From assembly GCA_031291325.1 (NCBI GenBank), contig JARLJG010000002.1:39328-103327 (forward strand): a stretch of DNA of 64,000 nt, given 5' to 3'. The stretch is from Burkholderiaceae bacterium (GTDB taxonomy: Bacteria; Pseudomonadota; Gammaproteobacteria; Burkholderiales; Burkholderiaceae_D). The notes under the pieces are model-generated. The model worked only from the letters and a program-made list of their open reading frames with translations, was not told where the DNA came from and ran no database searches. The position numbers and the translations under genes are program-made. This document shows, piece by piece, positions 1-10,326 of the stretch. The first letter of the stretch is position 1. Every line of letters begins with the position of its first letter.

Positions 1-2042
1 TGCGGGCCCTGGAACTGGCCGGCTTGAAGGTCGGTTTTTGCAAGCCGATTGCACAGGAATATGCCGACAGTTCCGGCCCCGAGCACTCCACCGAATTGAT
101 CGCCCGCACGCACGGCTTGAAGTCGCCGAAACCGCTGGACTTGGCTTACGTGGAACGGCGTTTGAGCGATGGCCAGCTGGACGAATTGATGGAAGAGATC
201 ATCCACCTGCACCAGCAGGCGGCGCTCGGCCACGACGTGGTGATCGTCGAAGGATTGGTGCTCAGCCCGCAAACCAGCTTTGCCCGGCAAATCAATTTGC
301 AAGTGGCGAAAAGCCTGGATGCCGACGTGATCGTGGTTTCTGGAGCGGAGCAGGAAAGCCTCAAGGAACTGTTCGACCGCGTCGAAATTCTGATGCAGCT
401 GTTCGGCGGCACCAAGGCGCCCAACGTGCTCGGCGTCATCCTCAACAAGGTTCGTTTCCCCGAAGCGGTGGAGTCCTTCGCCCGCAGCCTGAGCGGCCTG
501 CCCTGCCTGCAAGACGGCGCGCCGATGCGCGTGCTGGGCAGCATTCCGTGGCAAAAGCAACTCACGGCCCCGCGCACCCGCGATGTCGCCGACATGCTCG
601 GCGCCCAGGTGCTGTACGCCGGCGACTACGAACAGCGCCGTGTGCAATCGATCATCCTGTGCGCGCGCGCGGTGTCGAACACCGTGGAACTGTTCAAACC
701 CGGCGTGCTGGTGGTCACACCCGGCGACCGCGACGACATCATCATGGCCGCCAGCCTGGCCAGCGTCAACGGCATTCCGCTGGCCGGTTTGCTGTTGTGC
801 GGCGACTATGCGCCGGATCGGCGCATCATGGAACTGTGCCACGGCGCATTGAAAACCGGTTTGCCGGTCATGCTGGTGGCCAGCAGTTCCTACAATACGG
901 CGACCAGCCTCGACCGGATGAACCAGGAAATCCCGATCGACGACCGCGAACGCGCCGAGCGCGTCACCGCCTTCGTCGCCAGCCACATCGACCACGAAAT
1001 CCTGCGCCTGCGCTGCGGCAGTCCGCGCGAGGCCCATTTGTCGCCGGCGGCCTTTCGCTATCAACTGGTCAAGCGCGCGCAAGCCGCCAACTGCCGCATC
1101 GTGCTGCCCGAAGGCAGCGAACCGCGCACCATCCAAGCCGCAGCGATCTGCCAGGCGCGCGGGATTGCGCGCTGCGTGCTGCTCGGCAATCCGGACGAAG
1201 TGCAATCGGTCGCCAAGGCCCTCGGCATCGATTTGCCGGAAGGCCTGGAAATTCTCGACCCCGAATTGATCCGCAAGCGCTACATCGCGCCGATGATGGA
1301 ACTGCGCAAAGCGAAAAAGCTCGACGCGCTGACAGCCGAAGGACAACTGGAAGACTCGGTGGTCCTGGGCACCATGATGCTGGCGCTAGACGAAGTCGAC
1401 GGCCTGGTCTCCGGCGCCGTCCACACCACCGCCAATACCATTCGCCCGGCCCTGCAGTTGATCAAGACCGCGCCCGAGTACGAATTGGTGTCGTCGCTAT
1501 TTTTCATGCTGTTGCCCGATCAAGTCGTGGTCTACGCCGACTGCGCGGTCAACCCCGACCCAAGCGCCGCCGAGCTTGCCGAAATTGCGCTGCAAACCGC
1601 AGAATCGGCCACCGCCTTCGGCATCGAGCCACGGGTGGCGATGATCAGCTACTCGACCGGCGACTCCGGCAGCGGCAGCGATGTCGAGAAGGTGCGCGAA
1701 GCGACCCGCCTGGCGCGCGCGCGCCGGCCATCCTTGTTGATCGACGGCCCGCTGCAATACGACGCCGCCGCCATCGAAAGCGTCGGCAAGCAAAAAGCCC
1801 CCAACAGCGAAGTGGCCGGACGCGCCACGGTATTCGTCTTCCCCGACTTAAACACCGGCAACACCACCTACAAGGCGGTGCAACGCAGCGCCAGTTGCCT
1901 GAGCGTCGGCCCGATGCTGCAAGGCCTGCGCAAGCCGGTCAACGACTTGTCGCGCGGCGCGCTGGTCGACGATATCGTCTATACGATTGCGTTGACTGCG
2001 GTGCAGGGTGCGAAGTTGGTGAAGGCGGTCAAGGAAGGCTGA
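1..2042 (+). CDS. pta: phosphate acetyltransferase, 5' truncated by window edge
   Basis: Transfers acetyl between acetyl-CoA and phosphate to give acetyl phosphate, the first step of the Pta–AckA overflow and acetate assimilation route in the cytoplasm. The frame is open from the first bases of the window (RALELAGLKVGFCKPIAQ), so the start and the P-loop part of the N-terminal BioD-like domain lie upstream. About 672 residues remain. The DRTGG-type middle region (around PGDRDDIIMAASL) is followed by the C-terminal PTA_PTB catalytic domain, with SGAVHTTANTIRPALQ and a late SYSTGDSGSGSDVEKV segment. This is the long, three-domain form typical of proteobacteria. The partner ackA is not in the window and may lie upstream. 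Large overlapping frames on both strands are high-GC shadows. Confidence 0.95.
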   Translation, partial: RALELAGLKVGFCKPIAQEYADSSGPEHSTELIARTHGLKSPKPLDLAYVERRLSDGQLDELMEEIIHLHQQAALGHDVVIVEGLVLSPQTSFARQINLQVAKSLDADVIVVSGAEQESLKELFDRVEILMQLFGGTKAPNVLGVILNKVRFPEAVESFARSLSGLPCLQDGAPMRVLGSIPWQKQLTAPRTRDVADMLGAQVLYAGDYEQRRVQSIILCARAVSNTVELFKPGVLVVTPGDRDDIIMAASLASVNGIPLAGLLLCGDYAPDRRIMELCHGALKTGLPVMLVASSSYNTATSLDRMNQEIPIDDRERAERVTAFVASHIDHEILRLRCGSPREAHLSPAAFRYQLVKRAQAANCRIVLPEGSEPRTIQAAAICQARGIARCVLLGNPDEVQSVAKALGIDLPEGLEILDPELIRKRYIAPMMELRKAKKLDALTAEGQLEDSVVLGTMMLALDEVDGLVSGAVHTTANTIRPALQLIKTAPEYELVSSLFFMLLPDQVVVYADCAVNPDPSAAELAEIALQTAESATAFGIEPRVAMISYSTGDSGSGSDVEKVREATRLARARRPSLLIDGPLQYDAAAIESVGKQKAPNSEVAGRATVFVFPDLNTGNTTYKAVQRSASCLSVGPMLQGLRKPVNDLSRGALVDDIVYTIALTAVQGAKLVKAVKEG

Positions 2043-2051
2043 GGCCGATCG

Positions 2052-2083
2052 CTGCGCTGTCGCCGTCGACCGCGACAGCGCAG
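2052..2083 (+). terminator. hairpin after pta, possible terminator
   Basis: The arms CTGCGCTGTCG and CGACAGCGCAG form a perfect 11-bp stem with a 10-nt loop, 10 bases past the pta stop codon. No T-tract follows, so it may act as a 3'-stabilising hairpin or a weak terminator between the two convergent genes. Confidence 0.4.
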
Positions 2084-2155
2084 AGATAGAATCCGGCGCA
2101 GGCGCACGCCGGCGTCTTCAATTCACCCGACGATCATCGACAAAATTGACGTGCG

Positions 2156-2623
2156 CTATTTGTCCAGCACGTTGAACTTCATCCCCTGCGGCCCGGTTAC
2201 GTCGCCCAGCTTCATGCCTGCCGGGCAGGCGCCGGTATATTTGGAATCGATGACCATCGCGACGCTATTGTCCGAGCTTCGCGTCTCGGAGTGATAGCCG
2301 GTGTTTCCCGACAATGTCATGACGGTTTTCGAGCGCGAGACCTTGTCGCCGAACTTGCATTCGACTTCGCTGGAAATCGTCGATCCGCTGTGTTCGGAAT
2401 GAAGGACCTTGCACGGACGATTTGGATTTTTTTCCTGGTCGTCAGACATTTTCTTGTAGGTCGCGTTATCCATGCACATCGTCGACATCGAATTTTTCGT
2501 CGCGCCCATGCTGGTGCGCGATTCCCACAGCCCGGCCTTGAGGTCCGGCAATTCGATGGCGGCCACGGTGTTGGCGATGCCCAATACCGCGAGGACGACG
2601 CTTAAGGTCAGAATACGGTTCAT
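2156..2623 (-). CDS. DUF3617 family secreted protein
   Basis: A 155-residue protein with an N-terminal signal peptide (MNRILTLSVVLAVLGIANTVAA) and the DUF3617 opening IELPDLKAGLWESRT. It has the conserved cysteines of that family (TMCMD, RPCKVL, VECKFG, TGACPAGM), probably two disulfides in the periplasm. The function of DUF3617 is unknown. The start at 2623 is preferred over the ATG at 2629 and the longer frame because AGGAAGG sits 9 nt upstream of it and only the short form begins with a normal signal peptide. It is monocistronic and converges on pta. Confidence 0.8.
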   Translation of the reverse strand: MNRILTLSVVLAVLGIANTVAAIELPDLKAGLWESRTSMGATKNSMSTMCMDNATYKKMSDDQEKNPNRPCKVLHSEHSGSTISSEVECKFGDKVSRSKTVMTLSGNTGYHSETRSSDNSVAMVIDSKYTGACPAGMKLGDVTGPQGMKFNVLDK

Positions 2624-2843
2624 ATGCATGTGCCTTCCTGTAGAAATGGTGCCGCCAAGCCTGGTCGGTTTTCTGCGGTTGCCGCGGCAATGCAGACAGT
2701 AGCACCAATCATGAAGCCATGACAAGCTTCGCCATAACACGATTGGCTATGCGGCGACGCGATGGGGCATGCAATATTTACCGATGGCAACGACCAATCG
2801 GCGCGCGCCGGCTGGAGCCTCTCAAACGCCGGTTCGCCGCCTG

Positions 2844-4301
2844 CTATTTTTCCGCGCCGGCACCCGCAGCCGAAGATGCGGCAATGTCACCGTGAATCGG
2901 CAGCCGCACCTGGAAAGCGCTGCCCTTGCCGGGGGCGCTGTTGACGGAGATTTCTCCGCCATGCCTGCGAACGATGTCGTACGACATCGAGAGGCCGAGG
3001 CCGGTGCCCTTGCCGACCGGCTTGGTGGTGAAGAAGGGTTCGAAAATCCGTTTTTGCACTTCCGGCGACATGCCGTTGCCGGTGTCGGCGATTTCGACCC
3101 ATGCCGTCTCGCCGTCGACCCCGGAGCGCAAGGTGATCGTGCCTTTTTGCTCGATGGCTTGAGCGGCGTTGACCAGCAGGTTCATGAATACCTGGTTGAT
3201 TTGCGCTGCGATGCAATACACGGGCGGCAATTCGCCCAGCTCTTTGACCACCTCGGCCTTGTACTTGATTTCATTCCAGACCACGTTGAGGGTGCTGTCG
3301 AGACCGGCGTTGAGATCCGCATCCTGCCATTCGACTTCGTTGACGTGCGAAAAATCCTTGAGGTTGGAGACGATCTTCTTCACCCGCTCCAGCCCGTCGC
3401 GCGATTCGTGGATCAGGTCGCCGATGTCGCCGCGCAGATAGTCGAAATCGGCGGCCTTGAAATCGGCGGCGCTGGCCTTGCCGTCCCTGGACAACTCGAC
3501 CAAGGTCAGCAGGCGCTCGACGTAGGTCTTCAAGGTGCCGAGATTGGAATTGACGAAGCCGATCGGATTGTTGATTTCGTGCGCGACGCCGGCCGCCAAC
3601 TGGCCGATCGATGCCATCTTTTCCGACTGCAACAACTGGCTCTGCGTTTGTTCGACCTTTTCCAGCAACAGCTTGAGATCGTTTTGCTCGTGCTGCAGGG
3701 TGACGTTGGCAGCGGCCAATTCGCGCGTGCGGACGCTCACTTTTTCTTCGAGCGTCTGGTTGATCTTGGCCAAATCGCGGTTTTGCATCGACAGCACGTG
3801 GTAGAGCTGCTGCAAGGCTTCGAGCAACGCAACGGTGGCCGGGTCGCCGCCCTCGGACTCGGCTTCATAGGCGGCGGCGGCTCTTTCGCCGGCCTTGACG
3901 CGCTCGATCTGGCGCGCCATTAGGCGATCTTCGCGCAGGATATGAAAACTGAGCCAGGCAACCAGGAAACCGTGCAGGATTTCCGCCGGATTCCTCATCG
4001 ATGCGCGCGAGTTCCACATGGTGACCAATTGCTCGATGAAGCTGGCGTGGTTGGCGCGATGTGTGCGGGCGTGCCGCTTATCGAGCCGAAACTCGTCCAT
4101 CAATGCTTCTTCATTGGAAAAATGATAATGCGCGTAATCGGCCAGTTCCTTGAAAATGGCTTGCATCTCGGCTTCCGTGGTCTGATCGCCGGCCAATAGC
4201 CGGTCGCCGACGCGGTTGGTGATACGGACCAGTTGCTGGTGCTGTTCGTCCACCGACGCGATGCCGGTCTCGAAACACGAATTCCAAACGAACGCTTCCA
4301 T
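2844..4301 (-). CDS. hemerythrin-domain sensor histidine kinase
   Basis: A 485-residue soluble sensor kinase. Residues 1–130 form a bacteriohemerythrin four-helix domain with the full di-iron ligand set visible: H21, H60, E64, H81, H85, H120 and D125 (last pair in HILRED). Such domains bind O2 or NO. A coiled linker (about 150–225, QTLEEKVSVRTRELAAAN) leads to the HisKA dimerisation helix with the phospho-acceptor H241 in GVAHEINNP. The HATPase_c domain follows, with ADTGNGMSPE and KGTGLGLSMS. There is no membrane segment, so it senses cytoplasmic gas or redox state. AAAGGAGG lies 5 nt before the ATG. No response regulator is adjacent, making this an orphan kinase. Assignment of the two domains is firm; the ligand is inferred. 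Confidence 0.9.
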   Translation of the reverse strand: MEAFVWNSCFETGIASVDEQHQQLVRITNRVGDRLLAGDQTTEAEMQAIFKELADYAHYHFSNEEALMDEFRLDKRHARTHRANHASFIEQLVTMWNSRASMRNPAEILHGFLVAWLSFHILREDRLMARQIERVKAGERAAAAYEAESEGGDPATVALLEALQQLYHVLSMQNRDLAKINQTLEEKVSVRTRELAAANVTLQHEQNDLKLLLEKVEQTQSQLLQSEKMASIGQLAAGVAHEINNPIGFVNSNLGTLKTYVERLLTLVELSRDGKASAADFKAADFDYLRGDIGDLIHESRDGLERVKKIVSNLKDFSHVNEVEWQDADLNAGLDSTLNVVWNEIKYKAEVVKELGELPPVYCIAAQINQVFMNLLVNAAQAIEQKGTITLRSGVDGETAWVEIADTGNGMSPEVQKRIFEPFFTTKPVGKGTGLGLSMSYDIVRRHGGEISVNSAPGKGSAFQVRLPIHGDIAASSAAGAGAEK

Positions 4302-5499
<1,198 letters not shown>

Positions 5500-5674
5500 G
5501 GTTTTCCCGGCGCGTCGCCGGGTCGGGTGCGATCGGCGCAACGCCGCGCCACCTATGCGTCGATTCCGACCGTTCCGGGACGAAAATACTGCCTTCGCAG
5601 TGGCGAATATGCTATCTTGGCAGAGTGGAAGTTAGACGAATCCCTTGAGTGAGTCGCGCCGAAGGAATCCAACG

Positions 5675-6760
5675 TTGAAAGCGACAGGCAAACTGTTGGC
5701 GATTGCGCTATGCGCGCCGATCTGGATCGTCGCGCTGGCGGCAGGGCATGCGTTGGCGATGGACAATTGGGCCGGCCCGACCAATGGCCCGCCAAGACAA
5801 GCGTCAAAAACCGTCACCTTCATTTCGCAGGATTTGCGCAACGGCGGGATTACCGCCGCCTATCGCGGCTTTTACACGGCATCGCTGGAACTCGGCTGGT
5901 CGGTCCATCTGGTCGACGGCAAAAACGATACGGCGGCAATCCGCGCCGGGATCGTCGAAGCGATTCGCACACACAGCGACGCAATCGTCCTCGGCGGATT
6001 CGACGTTCAAGCGTTTGCCGACGTAATCGGCGCCGCACAGCGCGCGAAAATCGTGCTTGCAGGTTGGCATGCCGCCGCCGAACCAGGACCGACGAAGGAC
6101 CTGTTCATCAATATTGCAACCCCCTCGTTCGACGTCGCCAACATTGCTGCAGAGTATGCAATCGGCAATATGAGCATAGCAAAAATCGGCGTGGTGATTT
6201 TCACCGACGACCGCTTTGCTGTCGCCAATGCCAAGACCAGGCGCATGAAGGAAATCATCGAACGCTGCGATCATTGCCAGTTGCTGTCGATTCAAAACAT
6301 ACCGATACCGGACGCGAACACCGAAATACCGTTGGCCGTGCCCAGGCTCGATCAACTGTATGGCAAGGCGTGGACCCATTCGCTGGCCATCAACGACGTC
6401 TACTTCGACGCGATGAATTTGCCGCTGCTCTCGGCCAAGCGGACCGACATCCAGAATATCTCCGCCGGCGACGGCTCCAACATCGCGCTCAACCGCATCA
6501 GATCCGGCAAATCGCAACAAATCGCCACCGTGGCAGAACCCGCCGGGCTGCAAGGCTGGCAGCTTGCCGACGAACTGAACCGCGCATTTGCCGGGCAAGC
6601 GCCAAGCGGCTATACCAGCAAGCCGATCCTGGTCACGACGCAGTTGTTGAAACGGCTCGGCAACGCCGATATCGACTCGGATATACCGTACAAAGAGGCT
6701 TACACGGAAATTTGGCGCGGAAAAAGCAGCAAGGAAAAAGAAGGCTCAACGAATCGATAG
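5675..6760 (+). CDS. orphan periplasmic binding protein, type 1 sugar-binding-like
   Basis: A 361-residue secreted protein with a signal peptide (KATGKLLAIALCAPIWIVALA) followed by a type 1 periplasmic-binding fold. Segments typical of the family are TVTFISQDLRNGGITAAYRGF near the start, DAIVLGGFDVQAFADVI in the first lobe and a hinge region near LAINDVYFDAM. A TTG start at 5675 is chosen because GAAGGA lies 8 nt upstream and the product begins with a clean signal peptide; the TTG at 5645 would add ten charged residues and has no ribosome binding site. No ABC permease or ATPase is adjacent, so it may serve a distant transporter or a sensor. The ligand is unknown. Confidence 0.75.
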   Translation: MKATGKLLAIALCAPIWIVALAAGHALAMDNWAGPTNGPPRQASKTVTFISQDLRNGGITAAYRGFYTASLELGWSVHLVDGKNDTAAIRAGIVEAIRTHSDAIVLGGFDVQAFADVIGAAQRAKIVLAGWHAAAEPGPTKDLFINIATPSFDVANIAAEYAIGNMSIAKIGVVIFTDDRFAVANAKTRRMKEIIERCDHCQLLSIQNIPIPDANTEIPLAVPRLDQLYGKAWTHSLAINDVYFDAMNLPLLSAKRTDIQNISAGDGSNIALNRIRSGKSQQIATVAEPAGLQGWQLADELNRAFAGQAPSGYTSKPILVTTQLLKRLGNADIDSDIPYKEAYTEIWRGKSSKEKEGSTNR

Positions 6761-7176
6761 GCGATCGGCGTTACTTCACGGAAAATTTCGACGTAAATTC
6801 AAAACCGCTTGCCGCGACCCACGGCCCTCAATGCCCGATACCGACTGTCATAGTTGACAGGCACGAATTCCGACTCACGACGATACTATCTGCCGACTTG
6901 CTGCGAAAAGCAAGATCGTCCCATTTCCCTGCCGCTATATTTCCCTGCCGGGCGTCGCCAGCGCCGATATCGTCATGACCGGCGGCGGCCCCGGTGAAAG
7001 TTCCACACCGTTCCAGTTCAGTCTGGAAAATGTCGTGATGGTGTGACGCGGTTCAGGCTGCCAAGACATTGCCGGACGGGGTGGGCGCTGCGGACGGCAG
7101 GAGCCGCAGCGCCTTCTTGCCGGCACATGCTCGGCGCAATGCATCCGCCGCACTGCGCAGCGAAATGCACCCGCAA
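6761..7176. other. intergenic region with strong hairpin
   Basis: A 416-bp region between convergent genes. A perfect 10-bp stem, GGCGCTGCGG (7084–7093) and CCGCAGCGCC (7104–7113), is followed on the plus strand by TTCTT and could terminate the upstream transcript. A short plus-strand frame ending at about 7046 (ADIVMTGGGPGESSTPFQ near its end) has no start or ribosome binding site and may be the tail of a decayed gene. I see nothing else. Confidence 0.4.
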
Positions 7177-7437
7177 TTATTTCTGCGCGTCGCCAGGCGC
7201 GCTTTCCTTCGTATAGATAATCTTGTGCGCGCCGCCATCGCAAGTGCCGACCACCTTGCCGTCCGCGCTCTGCGCCTTGTCGATCACGTCGAGCTTGAAT
7301 TTCTTTACGCCATGCGCCGTCAACTTCGCCTCGACCGATTGCTTCAAGGTCGCGCAATCGACCCTGTCCTCAGCAAAGACAGTGGAAGACAGCCCAAGTG
7401 CGGCGGCGGCAAGGATGCAAAACTCAAGCTTTTTCAT
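7177..7437 (-). CDS. DUF1161 family small secreted protein
   Basis: An 86-residue protein with a signal peptide (MKKLEFCILAAAALGLSSTVFA) and a DUF1161 core: DCATLKQSVEAKLTAHGVKK at about 27–46, then DGKVVGTCDGGAHKIIYTK. Two cysteines probably pair in the periplasm. GGAG lies 7 nt before the ATG. The molecular role of the family is unknown. The gene stands alone, with a repeat element upstream. Confidence 0.75.
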   Translation of the reverse strand: MKKLEFCILAAAALGLSSTVFAEDRVDCATLKQSVEAKLTAHGVKKFKLDVIDKAQSADGKVVGTCDGGAHKIIYTKESAPGDAQK

Positions 7438-7559
7438 GCGAGGTCTCCGTTAAGATTGGGATTGTTGAACGCCCATGCTGCCATATAACGGTTATTGCGA
7501 CAATACCGAATTTATGGGATTGACAGCACGCGCAATATGCAACTCGGTAAGGCGCTATC

Positions 7560-7670
7560 GGTAGGGCGCCAATAGCGCAGCGTATTGCGCCGCATGGTGC
7601 CGTTGCGCTTAATTGTATCGTGCTACGCTCACATGCGGCGCAATAGATGAAACACCCATTGCGCCCTACC
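7560..7670. repeat. palindromic repeat element, GTAGGGCGC family
   Basis: The outer arms are GGTAGGGCGCCAAT (7560–7573) and ATTGCGCCCTACC (7658–7670), which match as inverted repeats apart from one extra C. The inner arms ATTGCGCCGCATG (7584–7596) and CATGCGGCGCAAT (7632–7644) are perfect. It looks like a small non-autonomous, intergenic palindromic element; it has no coding capacity. Confidence 0.7.
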
Positions 7671-7800
7671 GTTCTAAATGCCGTCCCGCAATTCGTCGCG
7701 CACTTTCATGATTCTCGATCAAAGTAACGCCGCTCTTTCAGTAATCCATAAGCCTCTCAGCTTGAGAAATTCTTTCGCCCGATTTTACTGGCTTCTGCCC

Positions 7801-10065
7801 CTACTGCCTCCGCGCCTCCTGCACCCCTTCCACCTCCCTGATCACCGTCAACGCCCGCTGCAACTGCGCAGTCGAGCCGATTTCTGCGGTGAAGGCCATG
7901 CGCGCCAGGCCCTTGGCGCTTTGGGTGGAGACGCCGATGACGTTGATCTTTTCGCGCAGGAAGATTTCCGAGATGTCGCGCAGCAGGCCCTGGCGGTCGC
8001 CGGCGAGGATGAAGATGTCGACCGGGTAGACGGTCTGGACGTCGGACTTGCCCCATTCGGTGTGGATCACGCGCTCCGGGGCATGGGCTTGCATTTCGGC
8101 GAAGTTCTTGCAACTGGCGCGGTGGATGGAGACGCCCTTGCCGCGCGTGACGAAGCCGACGATGGGGTCCGGCGGGGCCGGTTTGCAGCATTTGGCGAGT
8201 TGCGTCATCAGGCCGTCGGTGCCGACCACCAGCACGCCGGATTTGGCGCCGTGGACCACGCTCGATGCGCGGCTTTTCCTCGGCACGACCATGTCTGCGA
8301 CGCTGGTGGCGGCGTGCTTGGCGATCTGCTTGGGCGGCGCTTCCGGTTGCAAGGCCAGTTCGATGTTGCGCAGGCTGAATTCGTCCTTGCCGACCGAAAT
8401 GAAGAGGTCGTCTGGCTTGGGAAAGCCGAGCTTGTGCGCCAGTTCTTCCAGGTTGACTGCCGTCTTGCCTTCGCGCTGCAGCGTTTTTTCCACCAGCGTG
8501 CGGCCGCTGTTCAAGGTTTCCTGCTGCTCGATGGCGTTGAACCAGGCGCGCACCTTGGAGCGCGTGCGCGGGCTGGCGGCGTAGCCGGGACTGAGCCAGT
8601 CGCGCGAGGGTCCGACCGCGCCGCCGCCGCGCGCGGTGATGATGTCGACGGTCTGGCCGTTTTTCAGTGGGGTGTTCAACGGCACCATCGCGCCGTCGAC
8701 GCGGGCGCCCCGGCAACTGTGGCCGACATCGCTGTGCAGGTGGTAGGCAAAGTCGATCGGCGTGGCGCCGCTGGGCAACTCGATCACGCGCGCCTGCGGC
8801 GTCAACACGTAGATGCGGTCGTCCAGCGTGGCGGACTTGATCTTTTCGACCCATTCGCGCTGCACTTCGTCGCCGCCGACGACGGCATCGACCACTTCGC
8901 TTTTCCAGGCCAGCAGTTGGCGCAGCCAGGCGATTTTCTCGTCGTATTTTTGCGCGGTGAAATTCGAGCCGCCGCTTTCCTTGTAGCGCCAATGCGCGGC
9001 CACGCCGTATTCGGCGAAATGATGCATTTCATTGGTGCGGATCTGCACTTCCAGCGCGCGTCCGTCTTCGGCGACGACCACCGTATGCAGCGATCGATAG
9101 CCGTTGGGCTTGGGGCGCGAAATGTAGTCGTCGAACTCTTTCGGGATCGGCGCCCAGATGTTGTGCACGATGCCCAATACCGTGTAGCAAGTCTTGACGT
9201 CTTCGACGATGACGCGGAAGGCGCGCACGTCGTACAGTTCGGAGAAATCGAGATCCTTGCCGCGCAACTTGTTCCAGATGCTGTAGATGTGCTTGGGCCG
9301 GCCGAACACTTCGGCCTTGATGCCGGCGGCGGCCAGTTCGCTCTTCAAGCGCTCGATCGCGCCTTCGACGAAGCCTTCGCGCTCCATGCGCTTTTCTTCG
9401 AGCAGCTTGGCGATGCGCTTGTAGGCCTCAGGCTCGAGGAAGCGGAACGCCAGGTCTTCCAGCTCCCACTTCAATTGCCAGATGCCGAGGCGGTTGGCCA
9501 GCGGCGCGTAAAGGTCGAAGGTTTCGCGCGCGTAGCGGCGGGTCAGCTCGCTTTCCAGTTTGAGCTCGGCGAAGTAGCGCAAGGTGGTCAGGCGCGAGGC
9601 CAGCCGCACCAGCACCACGCGCATGTCGGAGGCCATCGCCAGGAGCATCTTGCGCAGCGTTTCCAGTTGCGCGGCGGCCTGCTGCGCGGCGTTCTTGCCG
9701 CGCAAGACTTCCTGCTGGCTGAACGTGGATTCGTGCAGGCGCATCAATTGGCGGATGCCGGCCACCTGGTCGCCGATTTCCTTGCCGAAGCGCGCTTCGA
9801 TGATTTCGGCGGCCTTGGCGTCGAATACGGCCAGCTCGAACAAGATCCCGGCGACGCGCGTGTCGGCATCGGTTTTCAACCCTGCCAGCACCGCCACCAC
9901 GCCCTGCGAAAAGGCAAACGCATCCTGCCCGGTAATGATCGCCTTGCCGGCATACAGCGGCTTGACAAATTCGAGCGCAGCCACCAGGCGCACGCTATCT
10001 TCAGCCGACAAGCCGGCAGTGAGTTGCTGGTTGATGTCGCTTTGGGTAACTGCTAATGAAACCAT
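7801..10065 (-). CDS. relA: RelA-type (p)ppGpp synthetase
   Basis: A 754-residue ribosome-associated stringent-response enzyme that makes (p)ppGpp from ATP and GTP or GDP. The N-terminal pseudo-hydrolase domain lacks the catalytic HD pair: the equivalent stretch reads GILFELAVFDAK, as expected for monofunctional RelA. The synthetase domain (about 240–380) carries RPKHIYSIWNK, ELYDVRAFRVIV, PKPNGYRSLHT and HHFAEYGVAAHWRYKE. A TGS domain (YVLTPQARVIELPSGATPIDFAY) and C-terminal zinc-finger/ACT region (VSTQSAKGLARMAFTAEIG) follow. A hydrolase-active SpoT must be encoded elsewhere. The first ten codons are duplicated upstream around a repeat (see 10042–10293), so the native promoter region has been displaced. 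Confidence 0.95.
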   Translation of the reverse strand: MVSLAVTQSDINQQLTAGLSAEDSVRLVAALEFVKPLYAGKAIITGQDAFAFSQGVVAVLAGLKTDADTRVAGILFELAVFDAKAAEIIEARFGKEIGDQVAGIRQLMRLHESTFSQQEVLRGKNAAQQAAAQLETLRKMLLAMASDMRVVLVRLASRLTTLRYFAELKLESELTRRYARETFDLYAPLANRLGIWQLKWELEDLAFRFLEPEAYKRIAKLLEEKRMEREGFVEGAIERLKSELAAAGIKAEVFGRPKHIYSIWNKLRGKDLDFSELYDVRAFRVIVEDVKTCYTVLGIVHNIWAPIPKEFDDYISRPKPNGYRSLHTVVVAEDGRALEVQIRTNEMHHFAEYGVAAHWRYKESGGSNFTAQKYDEKIAWLRQLLAWKSEVVDAVVGGDEVQREWVEKIKSATLDDRIYVLTPQARVIELPSGATPIDFAYHLHSDVGHSCRGARVDGAMVPLNTPLKNGQTVDIITARGGGAVGPSRDWLSPGYAASPRTRSKVRAWFNAIEQQETLNSGRTLVEKTLQREGKTAVNLEELAHKLGFPKPDDLFISVGKDEFSLRNIELALQPEAPPKQIAKHAATSVADMVVPRKSRASSVVHGAKSGVLVVGTDGLMTQLAKCCKPAPPDPIVGFVTRGKGVSIHRASCKNFAEMQAHAPERVIHTEWGKSDVQTVYPVDIFILAGDRQGLLRDISEIFLREKINVIGVSTQSAKGLARMAFTAEIGSTAQLQRALTVIREVEGVQEARRQ

Positions 10066-10293
10066 GATTTATCTTACTTCACCATAGCAATCGGGTAGGG
10101 TGGAAAAGCGAAGCGCCTTCCACCATTTGCTGGCACATTTCGCCCGCATGCAGCCAATACATCGGGCAAGGGAAGACCAAACGGACGTTTGTTTTGACAT
10201 GCCAAGACGGCGTGTGAGCGCACTAATGGTGGAAGGCGCTTCGCTTTTCCACCCTACGGGCCATTGGGTAACCGCTAATGAAACCATGATTTA
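10042..10293. repeat. palindromic element flanked by 30-bp direct repeats at the relA start
   Basis: A perfect 33-bp inverted repeat (10095–10127 and 10225–10257, beginning GTAGGGTGGAAAAGCGAAGC and ending GCTTTTCCACCCTAC) encloses about 97 bp. On either side lies the same 30-bp sequence, TTGGGTAAC(T/C)GCTAATG... (10042–10071 and 10264–10293), with one mismatch. This direct repeat is the first codons of relA. The arrangement looks like an insertion with a long target duplication, or a local duplication primed by the element. Confidence 0.8.
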
Positions 10294-10326
10294 CTTTATT
10301 TACTCCAGGGCACTGCTATTCCGCCT

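Noticed and set aside
6900..7046. Plus-strand frame ending with GESSTPFQFSLENVVMV
   Set aside because: It has no start with a ribosome binding site and no convincing family; at most the tail of a decayed gene.
7678..10056. 792-codon plus-strand frame opposite relA
   Set aside because: Shadow of relA: no motif, no ribosome binding site, and the relA motifs lie in the other strand.
10069..10287. 72-codon frame beginning MVSLAVTQ upstream of relA
   Set aside because: It is the duplicated relA start reading into the palindromic element; it is a by-product of the insertion.
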